From Cryptosporangium arvum DSM 44712 (GTDB taxonomy: Bacteria; Actinomycetota; Actinomycetes; Mycobacteriales; Cryptosporangiaceae), in contig NZ_KK073874.1 of assembly GCF_000585375.1 (NCBI RefSeq), positions 7,098,894-7,162,893 of the forward strand: DNA of 64,000 nucleotides, read 5' to 3'. Position numbers and translations under genes: made by a program. Under the pieces are notes generated by a model that did no database searches, was not told the origin of the DNA, and worked only from the letters and a program-made list of their open reading frames with translations. Each line of letters opens with the position of its first letter. The stretch's first letter is position 1. Of the stretch, positions 46,991-55,679 are shown in pieces.

Positions 46991-48363
46991 TCCGAGCCGC
47001 CCTACGCGGGCTGACGACGCGGGGCCGGAGTTTCCTGGCCGCCGCGGCGGCCGCGACCGTCTCCGCGTTCGTCCTCGGCGAGCGGGAGTTGCTGCAGGTC
47101 GCGGGGCTGCTGGCGGCGCTGCCGATCCTGGCCGTGATCGCGGTCGCGCGCACCCGCTACCGGCTGTCCTGCACGCGCGCGGTCCATCCCGGCCGGATCC
47201 AGGCCGGCAACCCCGCCTCGGTCGCGCTCCGGCTGGAGAACCTGTCCCGGGTCCCGACCGGCGTGCTGCTGCTCGAGGAGCAGCTGCCGCCGGCGCTGGG
47301 CGAACCGCCCCGGTTCGTGCTCGACCGGCTGGCGAGCCGGCAATGGAGCAGCGTCGAGTACCCGATCCGGGTCGACGTGCGCGGCCGCTACGAGATCGGG
47401 CCGCTGACCGTCCGCCTCACCGACCCGTTCGGCCTGTGCGAGCTGACCCGCTCGTTCACCCGCACCGAACGCATCATCGTGACTCCGCAGGTGACGCCGC
47501 TGGCGTCGATCCCGCTGGAGGGCGACCAGTCCGGGATGTCGCCGAACCAGCCCCGCTCGACGGTCGCCCGCGGCGAGGACGCGGCCAGCACCCGGGAGTA
47601 CCGGGTCGGCGACGACCTGCGCCGGGTGCACTGGAAGTCGACCGCGCGCACGGGTGAGCTGATGGTGCGGCGGGAGGAGCAGCCGCGGGAGTCGCGCGGC
47701 ACCGTGCTCGTCGACACCCGGTTCAGCGCCCACCGCGGCACCGGCCCGGCGTCCAGCTTGGAGTGGGCGATCGGGTCGGCCGCCAGCATCACCTGTCATC
47801 TGCTGCGCGCCGGGTTCGACCTGCACCTGGTCACCGACGCCGGTATCGACCAGGAGCTGCGGCCGGAGAGCGGGGAGAACATCGCCCTCGGGATCCTGGC
47901 CGAGGCCGAGGCGAGCCGCATCCAGTCGCTGGGGATGGCACTCGACCGGCTGCAGCACGAGCGCGACCAGCTGCTGGTGGCGGTCGTGGGCCTGCTCACA
48001 CCGGAGGAGTGTTCCCGGCTGGCCGCCGCGCGCACCGGTGGCACGTCGATCGCGGTGCTCGTCGACTCGACCGCGTGGGCGTCGCTGCCGGGCGCGGCGA
48101 AGTCCGACGCCGAACGTCGCTATCAGGAGAACGTCGCCCGGCTCGCGGCCGCGGGGTGGAAGGTGCTTCCGGCGAAGCCGGGAGCACGGATCAGCAGCCT
48201 GTGGACGCTGGCCGGAACGGCCGGTGGCGGGGCTTCGTTGGTGGGCGGTGGCTCGGATGCCGCCTCGAACGACCGTGGAGCTCCGAACGGGCACGGTGCT
48301 CCGAACGGGCACGGGGCCCCGAACGGGCACTGGTCGTCGACCGGATCTGGAGTTCTTCGATGA
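46987..48363 (+). CDS. DUF58 protein with repetitive C-terminal tail
   Basis: 458 residues from GTG 46987, overlapping the moxR stop. Two N-terminal hydrophobic helices (SFLAAAAAATVSAFVLG and LAALPILAVIAVA), an extracellular-type beta region, then the DUF58 core with STREYRVGDDLRRVHWKSTARTG and LMVRREEQPRESRGTVLVD, a VWA-like fold without a full MIDAS. The tail carries three GAPNGH repeats (18-bp DNA units). Works with MoxR, possibly in envelope assembly. ATGA overlap with the transglutaminase gene. Confidence 0.92.
   Translation: MIRAALRGLTTRGRSFLAAAAAATVSAFVLGERELLQVAGLLAALPILAVIAVARTRYRLSCTRAVHPGRIQAGNPASVALRLENLSRVPTGVLLLEEQLPPALGEPPRFVLDRLASRQWSSVEYPIRVDVRGRYEIGPLTVRLTDPFGLCELTRSFTRTERIIVTPQVTPLASIPLEGDQSGMSPNQPRSTVARGEDAASTREYRVGDDLRRVHWKSTARTGELMVRREEQPRESRGTVLVDTRFSAHRGTGPASSLEWAIGSAASITCHLLRAGFDLHLVTDAGIDQELRPESGENIALGILAEAEASRIQSLGMALDRLQHERDQLLVAVVGLLTPEECSRLAAARTGGTSIAVLVDSTAWASLPGAAKSDAERRYQENVARLAAAGWKVLPAKPGARISSLWTLAGTAGGGASLVGGGSDAASNDRGAPNGHGAPNGHGAPNGHWSSTGSGVLR
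48280..48333 (+). repeat. Three 18-bp in-frame repeats in DUF58 gene
   Basis: GCTCCGAACGGGCACGGT and two near copies at 48280-48297, 48298-48315 and 48316-48333 encode GAPNGH each. They lie at the extreme 3' end, so copy changes would be tolerated. Confidence 0.85.
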
Positions 48364-50687
48364 ACCGACGGACCTACGTCTCGGTGGTCGCCGGCGTCGC
48401 GACCCTGCTCTGCGCCACCTCGCTGCGTGGCGTGCTGGAAGGCTGGTCGTGGCTGCCGGTGGTGGGCGGCGGGGTCGTCGTCGTGACGCTGGCCGGTATC
48501 GGCGCCCGCGCGCTGCGCACCCCGTCCTGGCTGCAGCCGGTGGTCGGTGCCCTCGCCGTGCTGCTCTACACCACGATCGTCTTCGGCCACGACCGCTTCC
48601 TCGGCGTCATCCCGACGCCGGCGACGATCGTCGGCCTGCGTGCCGACGTCTCCAACGCGTTCGCCGACATCGCCGAACTGGCGGCTCCGGTGCCGGCGCG
48701 GCCCGGGATCCTGCTGCTGACGGTCGGCGGGGTCGGCCTGGTCGCGATCCTGGTCGACGTGCTGGCATCGGTGCTGGGCCGGGCCGCGCTGGCCGGCCTG
48801 CCGCTGCTGGGCCTGTACACGGTGCCGGTCGCCGTCGACCGTGACGGCATCGGCTGGCTCCCGTTCGCGCTCGGCGCCGGCGGCTTCTGCTGGCTGCTCG
48901 CGGCCGAACACGGCACCACGATCCGCCGCTGGGGGCGTCCGTTCCACGCCGGCACCGCGGGGGCGGAACCCGCGCGCACCGGCGGCGGGTCGCTCGTCGC
49001 CGGCCGGCTGGCGATCTTCGGCATCGTGCTGGCCGTGCTGATCCCGGCCGGGGTGCCCGCGCTCTCCGCCGAGGGCCTGCACTCGCTGTTCGAGAACGGC
49101 CTGCCGGGCAGCGGCAGCGGCCGCACGGTGACCGCGATCAACCCGGTCACCGAGCTCCGCGGGCAGCTCACCCAGGACGACCCGGTCAACCTGCTGCGCG
49201 TACGCACGAGCGATCAGCAACCGTTCTACCTGCGGCTGGCCACGCTCGAGCGGTTCACCGGCAGCGGCTGGACGCTGCGCGACATGACCGCCAAGCAGGA
49301 GGCCAGGGTCCGCCGGGGCGTGCCGAACGTGTCGGGCATCAGCGGCGGCACCCCGACGCTGTCGCAGCAGACCTCGATCGAGATCCTCGGGCTGACCCAG
49401 TCGCGCTACCTGCCGCTCTACTCGAACCCGTCGTCGATCGACGTGGACGGCGACTGGCGGTTCGACCGCGGGTCCGAGGCGGTGTTCAGCACCGTCGACA
49501 CCACCGAGGGCCTCCGGTACCGCTTCGAGTCCCGGCGGGTGAACTACAGCCCCGGCCTGCTCCGCGACGCGGCGCAGCCCAACCCGGGTGACAGCACGGT
49601 CAAGCGGTACACCGAGCTCAAGGACCCCGACCCCAGCGTCAAGCAGCAGGTCGCCCAGATCGTCGCCGGCAAGTCGACGGAGTACGACAAGGCCGTCGCG
49701 ATCAACAACTTCTTCTCGAAAGAGAACGGGTTCGAGTACGACCTGCAGACCGCGGCCGGCACCAGCGAGAGCGCGATCGTCTCGTTCCTCGACAACCGGC
49801 GCGGCTACTGCGAGCAGTACGCGTCGGCGATGGCGTACATGGCCCGGATCGCCGGGCTGCCCGCCCGGGTGGCGATCGGCTTCGGGTACGGCACCCAGCA
49901 GGGCGGATCCTGGCTGGTCACCAGCCACGACGCGCACGCCTGGGTCGAGATCATGTTCCCGGGCATCGGCTGGGTGCCGTTCGACCCGACGCCGCCCAGC
50001 GGCGCCGGCAACACCGGCGACCTGTCCTGGGTCGACGGCGGCGTGTCCGACCCGGGTACGTCCACCGAGCAGACCCCGGTCGAGCAGGAGCAGGCCGCCC
50101 CCGCGCCCAGCGAGGAAGCGGCGGCTCCGGAGCCGAGCGACCCCGCCGCCATCGCCGCGGCGAAGAAGAAGGACGAGGACAAGGACGAGGCCTGGTACGA
50201 GAAGGTCGTCCCCTACCTCGGCTGGGCGGCACTGCCGGTGGGCCTGATCCTGGGCTGCGTGTTCTGGGGCTCGCTGCGCCGTCACGTCCGCGCCCGGCGC
50301 TTCGCGGTCATGAACGGCAGCGGCGACGCCACCGCGGCCGCCCACGCGGCCTGGGACGAGGTCGTCGACACCCTGGTCGACCTGAACGGCCAGCCGGTGG
50401 AGACGGCAGAAACCCCCCGCGGTCTGTCGACGCGTCTCCGTGCGGACGGACTGGACGAGTCGGCGCAGGGAGCACTGACGTTGATCGCCAGCGCGGAGGA
50501 ACAGGCCCGGTACGCAGCACGCGTGCATGCGATGCCGGGGTTGGTGGAGGCGGTCGTGACGGTGCGGGCGGCCCTGCATCAGCGGTCCCCCCGAGGGCGC
50601 CGGGTGCTGGCGGAGTTGTTGCCGCCTTCGACGCGGGCCAGGGCCCGGTCAGCTTTGCTGTCCCTTCCGGCTAAGGCTCGCCGGTAG
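48360..50687 (+). CDS. TgpA-like membrane transglutaminase
   Basis: 775 residues from ATG 48360 (ATGA with the DUF58 stop). Six hydrophobic helices in residues 1-240 (DUF3488 region), an extracytoplasmic transglutaminase-like domain with the triad Cys484 (RRGYCEQYASA), His526 (SHDAHAW) and Asp542 (VPFDPTPP), a Pro/Glu-rich linker, a final helix (YLGWAALPVGLILGCVFW) and a DUF4129 cytoplasmic tail. The triad is complete, so it may crosslink or hydrolyse peptides outside the membrane. Known homologue TgpA is essential in Pseudomonas. Last gene of the operon; followed by the repeat region. Confidence 0.94.
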   Translation: MNRRTYVSVVAGVATLLCATSLRGVLEGWSWLPVVGGGVVVVTLAGIGARALRTPSWLQPVVGALAVLLYTTIVFGHDRFLGVIPTPATIVGLRADVSNAFADIAELAAPVPARPGILLLTVGGVGLVAILVDVLASVLGRAALAGLPLLGLYTVPVAVDRDGIGWLPFALGAGGFCWLLAAEHGTTIRRWGRPFHAGTAGAEPARTGGGSLVAGRLAIFGIVLAVLIPAGVPALSAEGLHSLFENGLPGSGSGRTVTAINPVTELRGQLTQDDPVNLLRVRTSDQQPFYLRLATLERFTGSGWTLRDMTAKQEARVRRGVPNVSGISGGTPTLSQQTSIEILGLTQSRYLPLYSNPSSIDVDGDWRFDRGSEAVFSTVDTTEGLRYRFESRRVNYSPGLLRDAAQPNPGDSTVKRYTELKDPDPSVKQQVAQIVAGKSTEYDKAVAINNFFSKENGFEYDLQTAAGTSESAIVSFLDNRRGYCEQYASAMAYMARIAGLPARVAIGFGYGTQQGGSWLVTSHDAHAWVEIMFPGIGWVPFDPTPPSGAGNTGDLSWVDGGVSDPGTSTEQTPVEQEQAAPAPSEEAAAPEPSDPAAIAAAKKKDEDKDEAWYEKVVPYLGWAALPVGLILGCVFWGSLRRHVRARRFAVMNGSGDATAAAHAAWDEVVDTLVDLNGQPVETAETPRGLSTRLRADGLDESAQGALTLIASAEEQARYAARVHAMPGLVEAVVTVRAALHQRSPRGRRVLAELLPPSTRARARSALLSLPAKARR

Positions 50688-50791
50688 GTGGTGGGGGCGG
50701 GCCTGCGGGCCTGTTCTCGTGCGCAGGGCGGGACACAGCCGCGAGGGCGTTGGATCGACGGCATTGGGCGAGGCCCGAGGGCGTGGCCCAG

Positions 50792-50918
50792 ACGCGAGAG
50801 CGACGCCGTAGCGCGAGGGCGACGCCGTAGCGCGAGGGCGACGCCGTAGCGCGAGGGCGACGCCGTAGCGCGAGGGCGACGCCGTAGCGCGAGGGCGACG
50901 CCGTAGCGCGAGGGCGAG
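50792..50918. repeat. 19-bp tandem repeat array
   Basis: Five perfect copies of GCGCGAGGGCGACGCCGTA (50811-50905), with a near copy before and a partial one after. 19 is not a multiple of 3, so it reads through all frames and is not a coding repeat. Confidence 0.95.
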
Positions 50919-51627
50919 GGTGTGCCGAAGTGGTGGCGCATGCACGCGGTGCCTGAATGGCGAGGCCAGTCCGGCGGTGCCTGAATGGCGGCGTTGGATT
51001 GGCGGCGGTGACCGGGCGACCGCGCGGCCCGATGCCGGGCAGCAGTGCTAGGCAGCAGTGCGGCGCAGGCGAGTGCGAGGCGGCTTGGGGCTGGCCCGGC
51101 GGCGCCCGCACGGCGTTCTGCGCGCATTACAACGGGTGGCCCGAACTGAGTGCGCTGGGATGGCGACCTACGCCCGCTCAGCGCACGCCGGAACCGGAGC
51201 CCCAGCATCAGGCCTGGATCGGAGCAGCACGAACGCGGATCGTGGCCGATCCAGCAGTGCGGCATGAGGCAGGTCCGACACGACCTCGCGGCACATCATC
51301 TCAGCCGCGAGAACGAGGACGGCGCATACCGGGCGCGCCATGAGCGCGGCCTGGTCCGGGTGTGCCACGAGTACGGCCCGGACTCCTTTCAGCGCAGCGA
51401 ACACATGTATACCGTGACCGCAGCGCAGGCTAGGTACGCCGTGATCGCAGCGTGGTCAGGCACAGAACGAGCGCGCCACCGGCGGAAGGAGTGAGAGAGG
51501 TGCGGGCGCCGCGTATACCGGGTGCACCAGAAGGACGGCTCGGTCCGAGTACCCGCGAGCACAGCGAAGACCAAGTACACCCTGGGCACCATGAGCGGGC
51601 TGCGGTCACAAGTGCAGCAAGGTGGCG

Positions 51628-51823
51628 TGACCCAAGAGGGGCACTGGCTGACCCAAGGGCATCGGATGACCCAGGGCATCGGATGACCCAGGGCATCGGA
51701 TGACCCAGGGCACTGGCTGACCCAAGGACACCGGCTGACCCAGAGCACCGACTGGCACAGGGGCACCGGCTGACCCAAAGAGCACCGGCTGACGCAGGGG
51801 CACCGTTTGGCACAGCGCTCCGG
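51628..51823. repeat. 17-18 bp degenerate tandem repeats
   Basis: About ten units of the type TGACCCAGGGCATCGGA (two identical neighbours of 17 bp, others 17-21 bp with substitutions such as CACCGGC). Variable unit length argues against coding. Confidence 0.9.
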
Positions 51824-52082
51824 CGCGACGCAGAGGCCGACTACGGCCTGCAAGCGTGGCGAAAGCGCTGGGGCAGGTGCGTGCTGTGTGGCTTCACGGT
51901 GCGGTGGGGCACGGGTGCGGCGCCGGCTCAGCGTGAGGGCGGCACGGGCCGGCGCGCGACCCGGATGACGGCGCGCCACGGCGAAACCTCGACCAAGCCG
52001 TAGGCGGAACCACCAAGAGCACCGCACTACCCGGTCGCGCCCCAGCCAGAGCCGCACCATCCGGCGCGACGGCACAACACGG

Positions 52083-52205
52083 CCCGAACCCAGCACGACC
52101 CAGCACGACCCAGCCCGAACCCAGCCCGAACCCAGCCCGAACCCAGCCCGAACCCAGCCCGAACCCAGCCCGAACCCAGCACGACCCAGCGCGAACCCAG
52201 CCCGA
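52083..52205. repeat. 11-bp tandem repeat array
   Basis: Six consecutive perfect copies of CCCGAACCCAG starting at 52114 (period exactly 11), flanked by 10-bp variants CACGACCCAG. One unit per DNA turn, so all copies face the same side of the helix. Confidence 0.92.
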
Positions 52206-52495
52206 CATGGCCCGAACCCAGCACGACACGGCCCAGGCCCACGGCACCGCACGAACTCAGCGCCACACAGCGCGAGCCCAGCACCACCCAGGCGCGATAC
52301 AGCCGGAACGCGGCACGACCAGAAGCGCGGCACGAAGGCAGGCGCACATGCGGCACAGGCCCGGAGCTAAGCACGAACGCGAACGCGATCCGGTCCCAGG
52401 CACGATCACGAGCGGGCGCGACGCACGCTGAGCCCGCCCACACCCCACCCCGAACCACCCCCCACAGACACCGCCCCAAGGTGATGGAAAACACC

Positions 52496-52524
52496 CCGGC
52501 CACTGCCTGGTAGGCAGCGGCCGG
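52496..52524. terminator. Hairpin, probable terminator of the dinB/DUF3040 unit
   Basis: CCGGCC-A-CTGCCT / AGGCAG-C-GGCCGG, 12 bp with one mismatch and a GGT loop. On the minus strand it is followed by a short GTGTTTT tract, so it fits the end of the DUF3040 transcript 108 nt after its stop. Confidence 0.65.
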
Positions 52525-52552
52525 AGTGACGGCAGCGTCAGGAGAGACGCGT

Positions 52553-52579
52553 GCGCTGACCGGGGGAACCGGTCAGCGC
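52553..52579. terminator. Second hairpin after DUF3040 gene
   Basis: GCGCTGACCGG / CCGGTCAGCGC is a perfect 11-bp stem with a 5-nt GGGAA loop, between the DUF3040 stop and the first hairpin. No U-tract; acts perhaps with its neighbour as a tandem terminator. Confidence 0.6.
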
Positions 52580-52631
52580 GAGTACTACCCCGGGGGAGAG
52601 CCGAACCTCCGCGCTCCCCCGTTCGCTTCGA

Positions 52632-53048
52632 TCAACGATCCTCGTCGGCCCTACGACGCCACCGTTCCTCGAGCCGATCGAGAAGCGACGACCGATGTCC
52701 CCGGCTGCGGTTGCGAGCTTTGGGCTCACTCCCGACGGCGTGCAGTGGCTTCTGCTCGCCGCGACCGGTGTACAGGTAGGACTGGACTCCCAGTACCGCG
52801 GCACCGAACATCACCACGAAACCGAGAATCCCCAGCAGCGGCACTCCCCCGGGAGCGATCTTGCTGACCAGGCCGAACACCATGATCGCAACACCAACGA
52901 GGAACAGAGCGACCGCGAGCGCACCGCGTCGGACCGCGCGATGCCGAGGGTCGGTCGAGCGCACCTTGTCCGCGAACTTAGGGTCGTCCGCGAGCAAACC
53001 GCGCTCGATCTGCTCGAGCAGCCTTTGCTCGTTCTCAGAGAGCGGCAC
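52632..53048 (-). CDS. DUF3040 membrane protein
   Basis: 138 residues. MPLSENEQRLLEQIERGLLADDPKFA is the conserved DUF3040 opening (amphipathic helix), followed by two membrane helices GALAVALFLVGVAIMVFGL and LLGILGFVVMFGAAVLGVQSYL and a basic tail (DRLEERWRRRADEDR). Small actinobacterial family of unknown function, often beside dinB, as here. GTG start with GGGGAGGAG upstream. Confidence 0.92.
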   Translation of the reverse strand: MPLSENEQRLLEQIERGLLADDPKFADKVRSTDPRHRAVRRGALAVALFLVGVAIMVFGLVSKIAPGGVPLLGILGFVVMFGAAVLGVQSYLYTGRGEQKPLHAVGSEPKARNRSRGHRSSLLDRLEERWRRRADEDR

Positions 53049-53131
53049 GGCACTCCTCCCCGCTCTTCAGGGCCGCTCCAACCGATCCGGAAGCCCGGAC
53101 ATGGGCGACCGCCGTGGAACGGCCGTTGCGG

Positions 53132-53174
53132 CTTTCCGACCATGAGTTTACGAGCGGTGCGCGATGTCGGAAAG
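53132..53174. other. 9-bp inverted repeat in dinB-DUF3040 gap
   Basis: CTTTCCGAC (53132-53140) and GTCGGAAAG (53166-53174) are perfect inverted copies 25 nt apart in the 182-nt gap. Either a loose terminator after dinB or a binding site upstream of the DUF3040 gene. Confidence 0.45.
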
Positions 53175-53230
53175 ACAGACGGCCACGCTCGTAGTCGGGG
53201 ACCGGACAGCCGTCGGTCACAGGCTCGTTT

Positions 53231-54535
53231 TCACTGCTCCGATACCCGATCACGGCTCCCGTTTTCCTCCTTTTGGACCCGGTTAGGGCCCTTCTGACCA
53301 GTTCTTTCCCCGCGATCCGTCGGACGCACCAGCGCCGCCGGACGAACCGCTCCGCTTCCGAACCGGCGGATCGCGGCGTCCACCGCCCGATCCGCCTCGG
53401 TCCAGCCGCGGTCCGGCTCGCCGAGGGTCGGCTGCCGAGCGACGGACGACGACGCACCGAGCCCTTCGACACGCACACCGACCAGTCGGATCGGCATGGC
53501 AGCCGACAAACCAACATACAATCGCCGCGCTGTGTCGTAGATCTCTTGGGTGCCATCGGTGGGAGACTGGAGCGTCCGCGACCGGTTGACGGTGGAGAAG
53601 TCGGCATATCGCACTTTGATCACGACCGTCCTCCCCACTTGCCCGGACGAGCGCAAGCGCGCCGCGGTCTTCTCCGACAGCCGGAGTAGTTCCCGGTTGA
53701 TGGTGTCCTTATCCGTCTGGTCGACGTCGAACGTCTCCTCTGCCCCGATCGACTTGTCCGCCGTGTCGGGCACGACCGAACGCGGGTCACGCGCCCAGGC
53801 GAGCGCATGGAGATGCGCGGCTTGCGCCTCTCCTACTGAACGACGCAGAACACCCGGGGAAAGTTGCGCGAGATCGCCCACTGTCTTGAGACCGAGCCGG
53901 TCGAGCTGCTCGGCCGTGCGGTCCCCGACGCCCCAGAGCGCGCCGACCGGCAGCGGATGCAGGAACTCCAGCGCGCCGTCGGCCGGCACGACCAGCAGGC
54001 CGTCGGGCTTGCAGCGGGTGGAGGCCAGCTTCGCGATGAACTTGGTGCTGGCCACCCCGACCGAACAGGTGATCTGTTGCTCGTCGTGCACCCGCTCGCG
54101 GATCAACTGCCCGATGCGCGCCGGCGAACCGAGCAACCGCCGGGCCCCCGCGACGTCGAGGAACGCCTCGTCCAGGCTGAGCGGCTCGACCAGCGGCGTG
54201 ACGTCGCGGAAGATGCTCATCACCGCGGCTGAGACCTCGCCGTAGCGGCCGTGCTCGGGCTGGATGTAGACGGCCTGCGGGCACAGCCGGCGCGCCCGGG
54301 CCGTCGGCATCGCGCTGCGGACGCCGAACACGCGGGCCTCGTAGCTCGCCGACGACACGACCCCGCGCGGCCCGGTGCCGCCGACCACGACCGGCCGCCC
54401 ACGCAGCGACGGATCCCGCTGGACCTCGACCGACACGAAGAACGCGTCCATGTCGACGTGCAGGATCGTGCACCCGGTGTCGTCAGCGTCACCGCCCCCG
54501 GGACCGACCCGGGGCAGCGACTGGCTCCTACCCAC
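53231..54535 (-). CDS. dinB: DNA polymerase IV (Y family)
   Basis: 434 residues. Palm signature ILHVDMDAFFVSVEVQRDPSL, SSASYEARVFGVRSAMP, catalytic SLDEAFLDVAG (Asp-Glu), helix-hairpin-helix region and little-finger domain (KVRYADFSTVNRSRTL). Translesion polymerase of low fidelity. The first about 28 residues before the conserved ILHVDMD are dispensable in the family, so the start may be internal. Starts 10 nt after the phosphatase-superfamily gene, so it shares the transcript of the mutasome genes. Confidence 0.96.
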   Translation of the reverse strand: MGRSQSLPRVGPGGGDADDTGCTILHVDMDAFFVSVEVQRDPSLRGRPVVVGGTGPRGVVSSASYEARVFGVRSAMPTARARRLCPQAVYIQPEHGRYGEVSAAVMSIFRDVTPLVEPLSLDEAFLDVAGARRLLGSPARIGQLIRERVHDEQQITCSVGVASTKFIAKLASTRCKPDGLLVVPADGALEFLHPLPVGALWGVGDRTAEQLDRLGLKTVGDLAQLSPGVLRRSVGEAQAAHLHALAWARDPRSVVPDTADKSIGAEETFDVDQTDKDTINRELLRLSEKTAARLRSSGQVGRTVVIKVRYADFSTVNRSRTLQSPTDGTQEIYDTARRLYVGLSAAMPIRLVGVRVEGLGASSSVARQPTLGEPDRGWTEADRAVDAAIRRFGSGAVRPAALVRPTDRGERTGQKGPNRVQKEENGSRDRVSEQ

Positions 54536-54545
54536 GTCCCGGAGC

Positions 54546-55679
54546 CTAACGACCGGTTACGACAGAACCGGCTCGCGCCAGCAGGAGTGGCACTTCCAGG
54601 TCGGCGGGAGCGATCGAGCCGTGCAGCCCGACCAGGCGGGACTCACGGGGTTCGCGCTCGGTCGCGATCAGCGCGGTGTCGGGTCCGGCGGCGACGATCA
54701 CGTCGCCGAGCCGCGCGAGCAGCTCCGGCCGCACGGTCGGGCCGAACCACCCCGCGTCGACCGCGGCCTCCCGGGAAAGGACCCACGCCGCGTCCCCGAG
54801 GATCGACGTCCAGGCCGCCAGCACGTCGTCGGACGCCCCCGGCACCGTGTAGACGTGCCGCGCCCTGGCCTCGCCGCCGAGCAGCGCCACGCCCTCGGAC
54901 AGCGCCGGGTCGGCGTCCAGATCGATCCGGACCGACGGGTCCACCATCCCGTGGTCGCCGACGACGATCAGCAGGGCGTCCGGCGGCAGCGCGCCGGCCA
55001 GCCGCTCGACCATCCGGTCGGCGACCGCGAGCTCGTGCCGCCAGGCTGCCGACCGCGAGCCGTGGACGTGTCCCGCGTGGTCGACGCTGGAGTAATAGGC
55101 GACGGTCAGCGAGCGGGGCTCCTGGGCCACCGCAGCGGCGGTCTCCGCGATCAGCACACCCGGGCTGTCGGCCGGACGGTACTCCGCTCCCCGCCAGACC
55201 GCCCGGGTGAGCGGCGACTGCGCGAACGCGGCCGGGCCCACGTGGAACCCGGGGAGCCCGAGCGCGGCCGCCCGCTCGAACACTGTCGGCCGGGGCTGCC
55301 ACTCCTCCGGCACCGTGACCCGGTCCCAGCGCAGCAGGTTCAGCAGGACGTTCCGCGACGGATCCCGGACCTGGTAGCCGAACATCCCGTGCTCCCCCGG
55401 TGGGAGCCCGGTGCCGTAGCCGGCCATGCTCGTCGCGGTCGTGGACGGGAAGCCCACGGTCAGCGGAGGCGCCCCGTCCAGCGACGCGAGGAACGGCGCG
55501 TCGGCGGTGTGCGTCCGCAGCAGCGCCGAGCCCAGCCCGTCGACGATCAGGACGCACACCCGGTCGGCGGCGGGCAGGCGCAGCCCCTCGTCGGCTCCGG
55601 GGAAGCCGAGTGAACGCACCGCGGCCGGCAGCAGGTCCGCCGCGGACCGCTGACCGTACGCGGGCGCGGCCGGTCTCAC
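54546..55679 (-). CDS. Alkaline phosphatase superfamily (nucleotide pyrophosphatase/PglZ-like) protein
   Basis: 377 residues from GTG 55679, overlapping the methyltransferase stop. Metal-binding and nucleophile segments: RVCVLIVDGLGSALL (Asp), GFPSTTATSMAGYGTGLPPGEHGM (nucleophile Thr and His), YYSSVDHAGHVHGS and VVGDHGMVDP. No signal peptide, so cytoplasmic. Likely hydrolyses a phosphodiester or pyrophosphate; substrate unknown. Homologues occur in the same position near dinB in other actinobacteria, as far as I recall. Confidence 0.88.
   Translation of the reverse strand: MRPAAPAYGQRSAADLLPAAVRSLGFPGADEGLRLPAADRVCVLIVDGLGSALLRTHTADAPFLASLDGAPPLTVGFPSTTATSMAGYGTGLPPGEHGMFGYQVRDPSRNVLLNLLRWDRVTVPEEWQPRPTVFERAAALGLPGFHVGPAAFAQSPLTRAVWRGAEYRPADSPGVLIAETAAAVAQEPRSLTVAYYSSVDHAGHVHGSRSAAWRHELAVADRMVERLAGALPPDALLIVVGDHGMVDPSVRIDLDADPALSEGVALLGGEARARHVYTVPGASDDVLAAWTSILGDAAWVLSREAAVDAGWFGPTVRPELLARLGDVIVAAGPDTALIATEREPRESRLVGLHGSIAPADLEVPLLLARAGSVVTGR

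Larger units (their letters stand above)
50688..52631. other. 1.9-kb gene-free, repeat-rich region
   Basis: No ORF here has a ribosome site, a recognisable protein or codon pattern like the neighbours; open frames are short, overlapping in several frames and simply translate the repeats. Three tandem arrays with different unit sizes lie in it (50792-50918, 51628-51823, 52083-52205), separated by degenerate GC-rich sequence with weak 10-20 bp periodicity. Two hairpins close the right end. It could be a decayed gene, a structural or protein-binding region, or a source of untranslated RNA. Confidence 0.7.

Noticed and set aside
50792-50918. CRISPR array
   Set aside because: Units are contiguous 19-mers without spacers, and no cas gene is present.
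51389-52333. Minus-strand ORF of 314 codons
   Set aside because: It mostly translates the 11-bp and 17-bp arrays (FGLGSGWVRAG and WVSRCPWVSQ repeats), has no ribosome site and overlaps other equally open frames.
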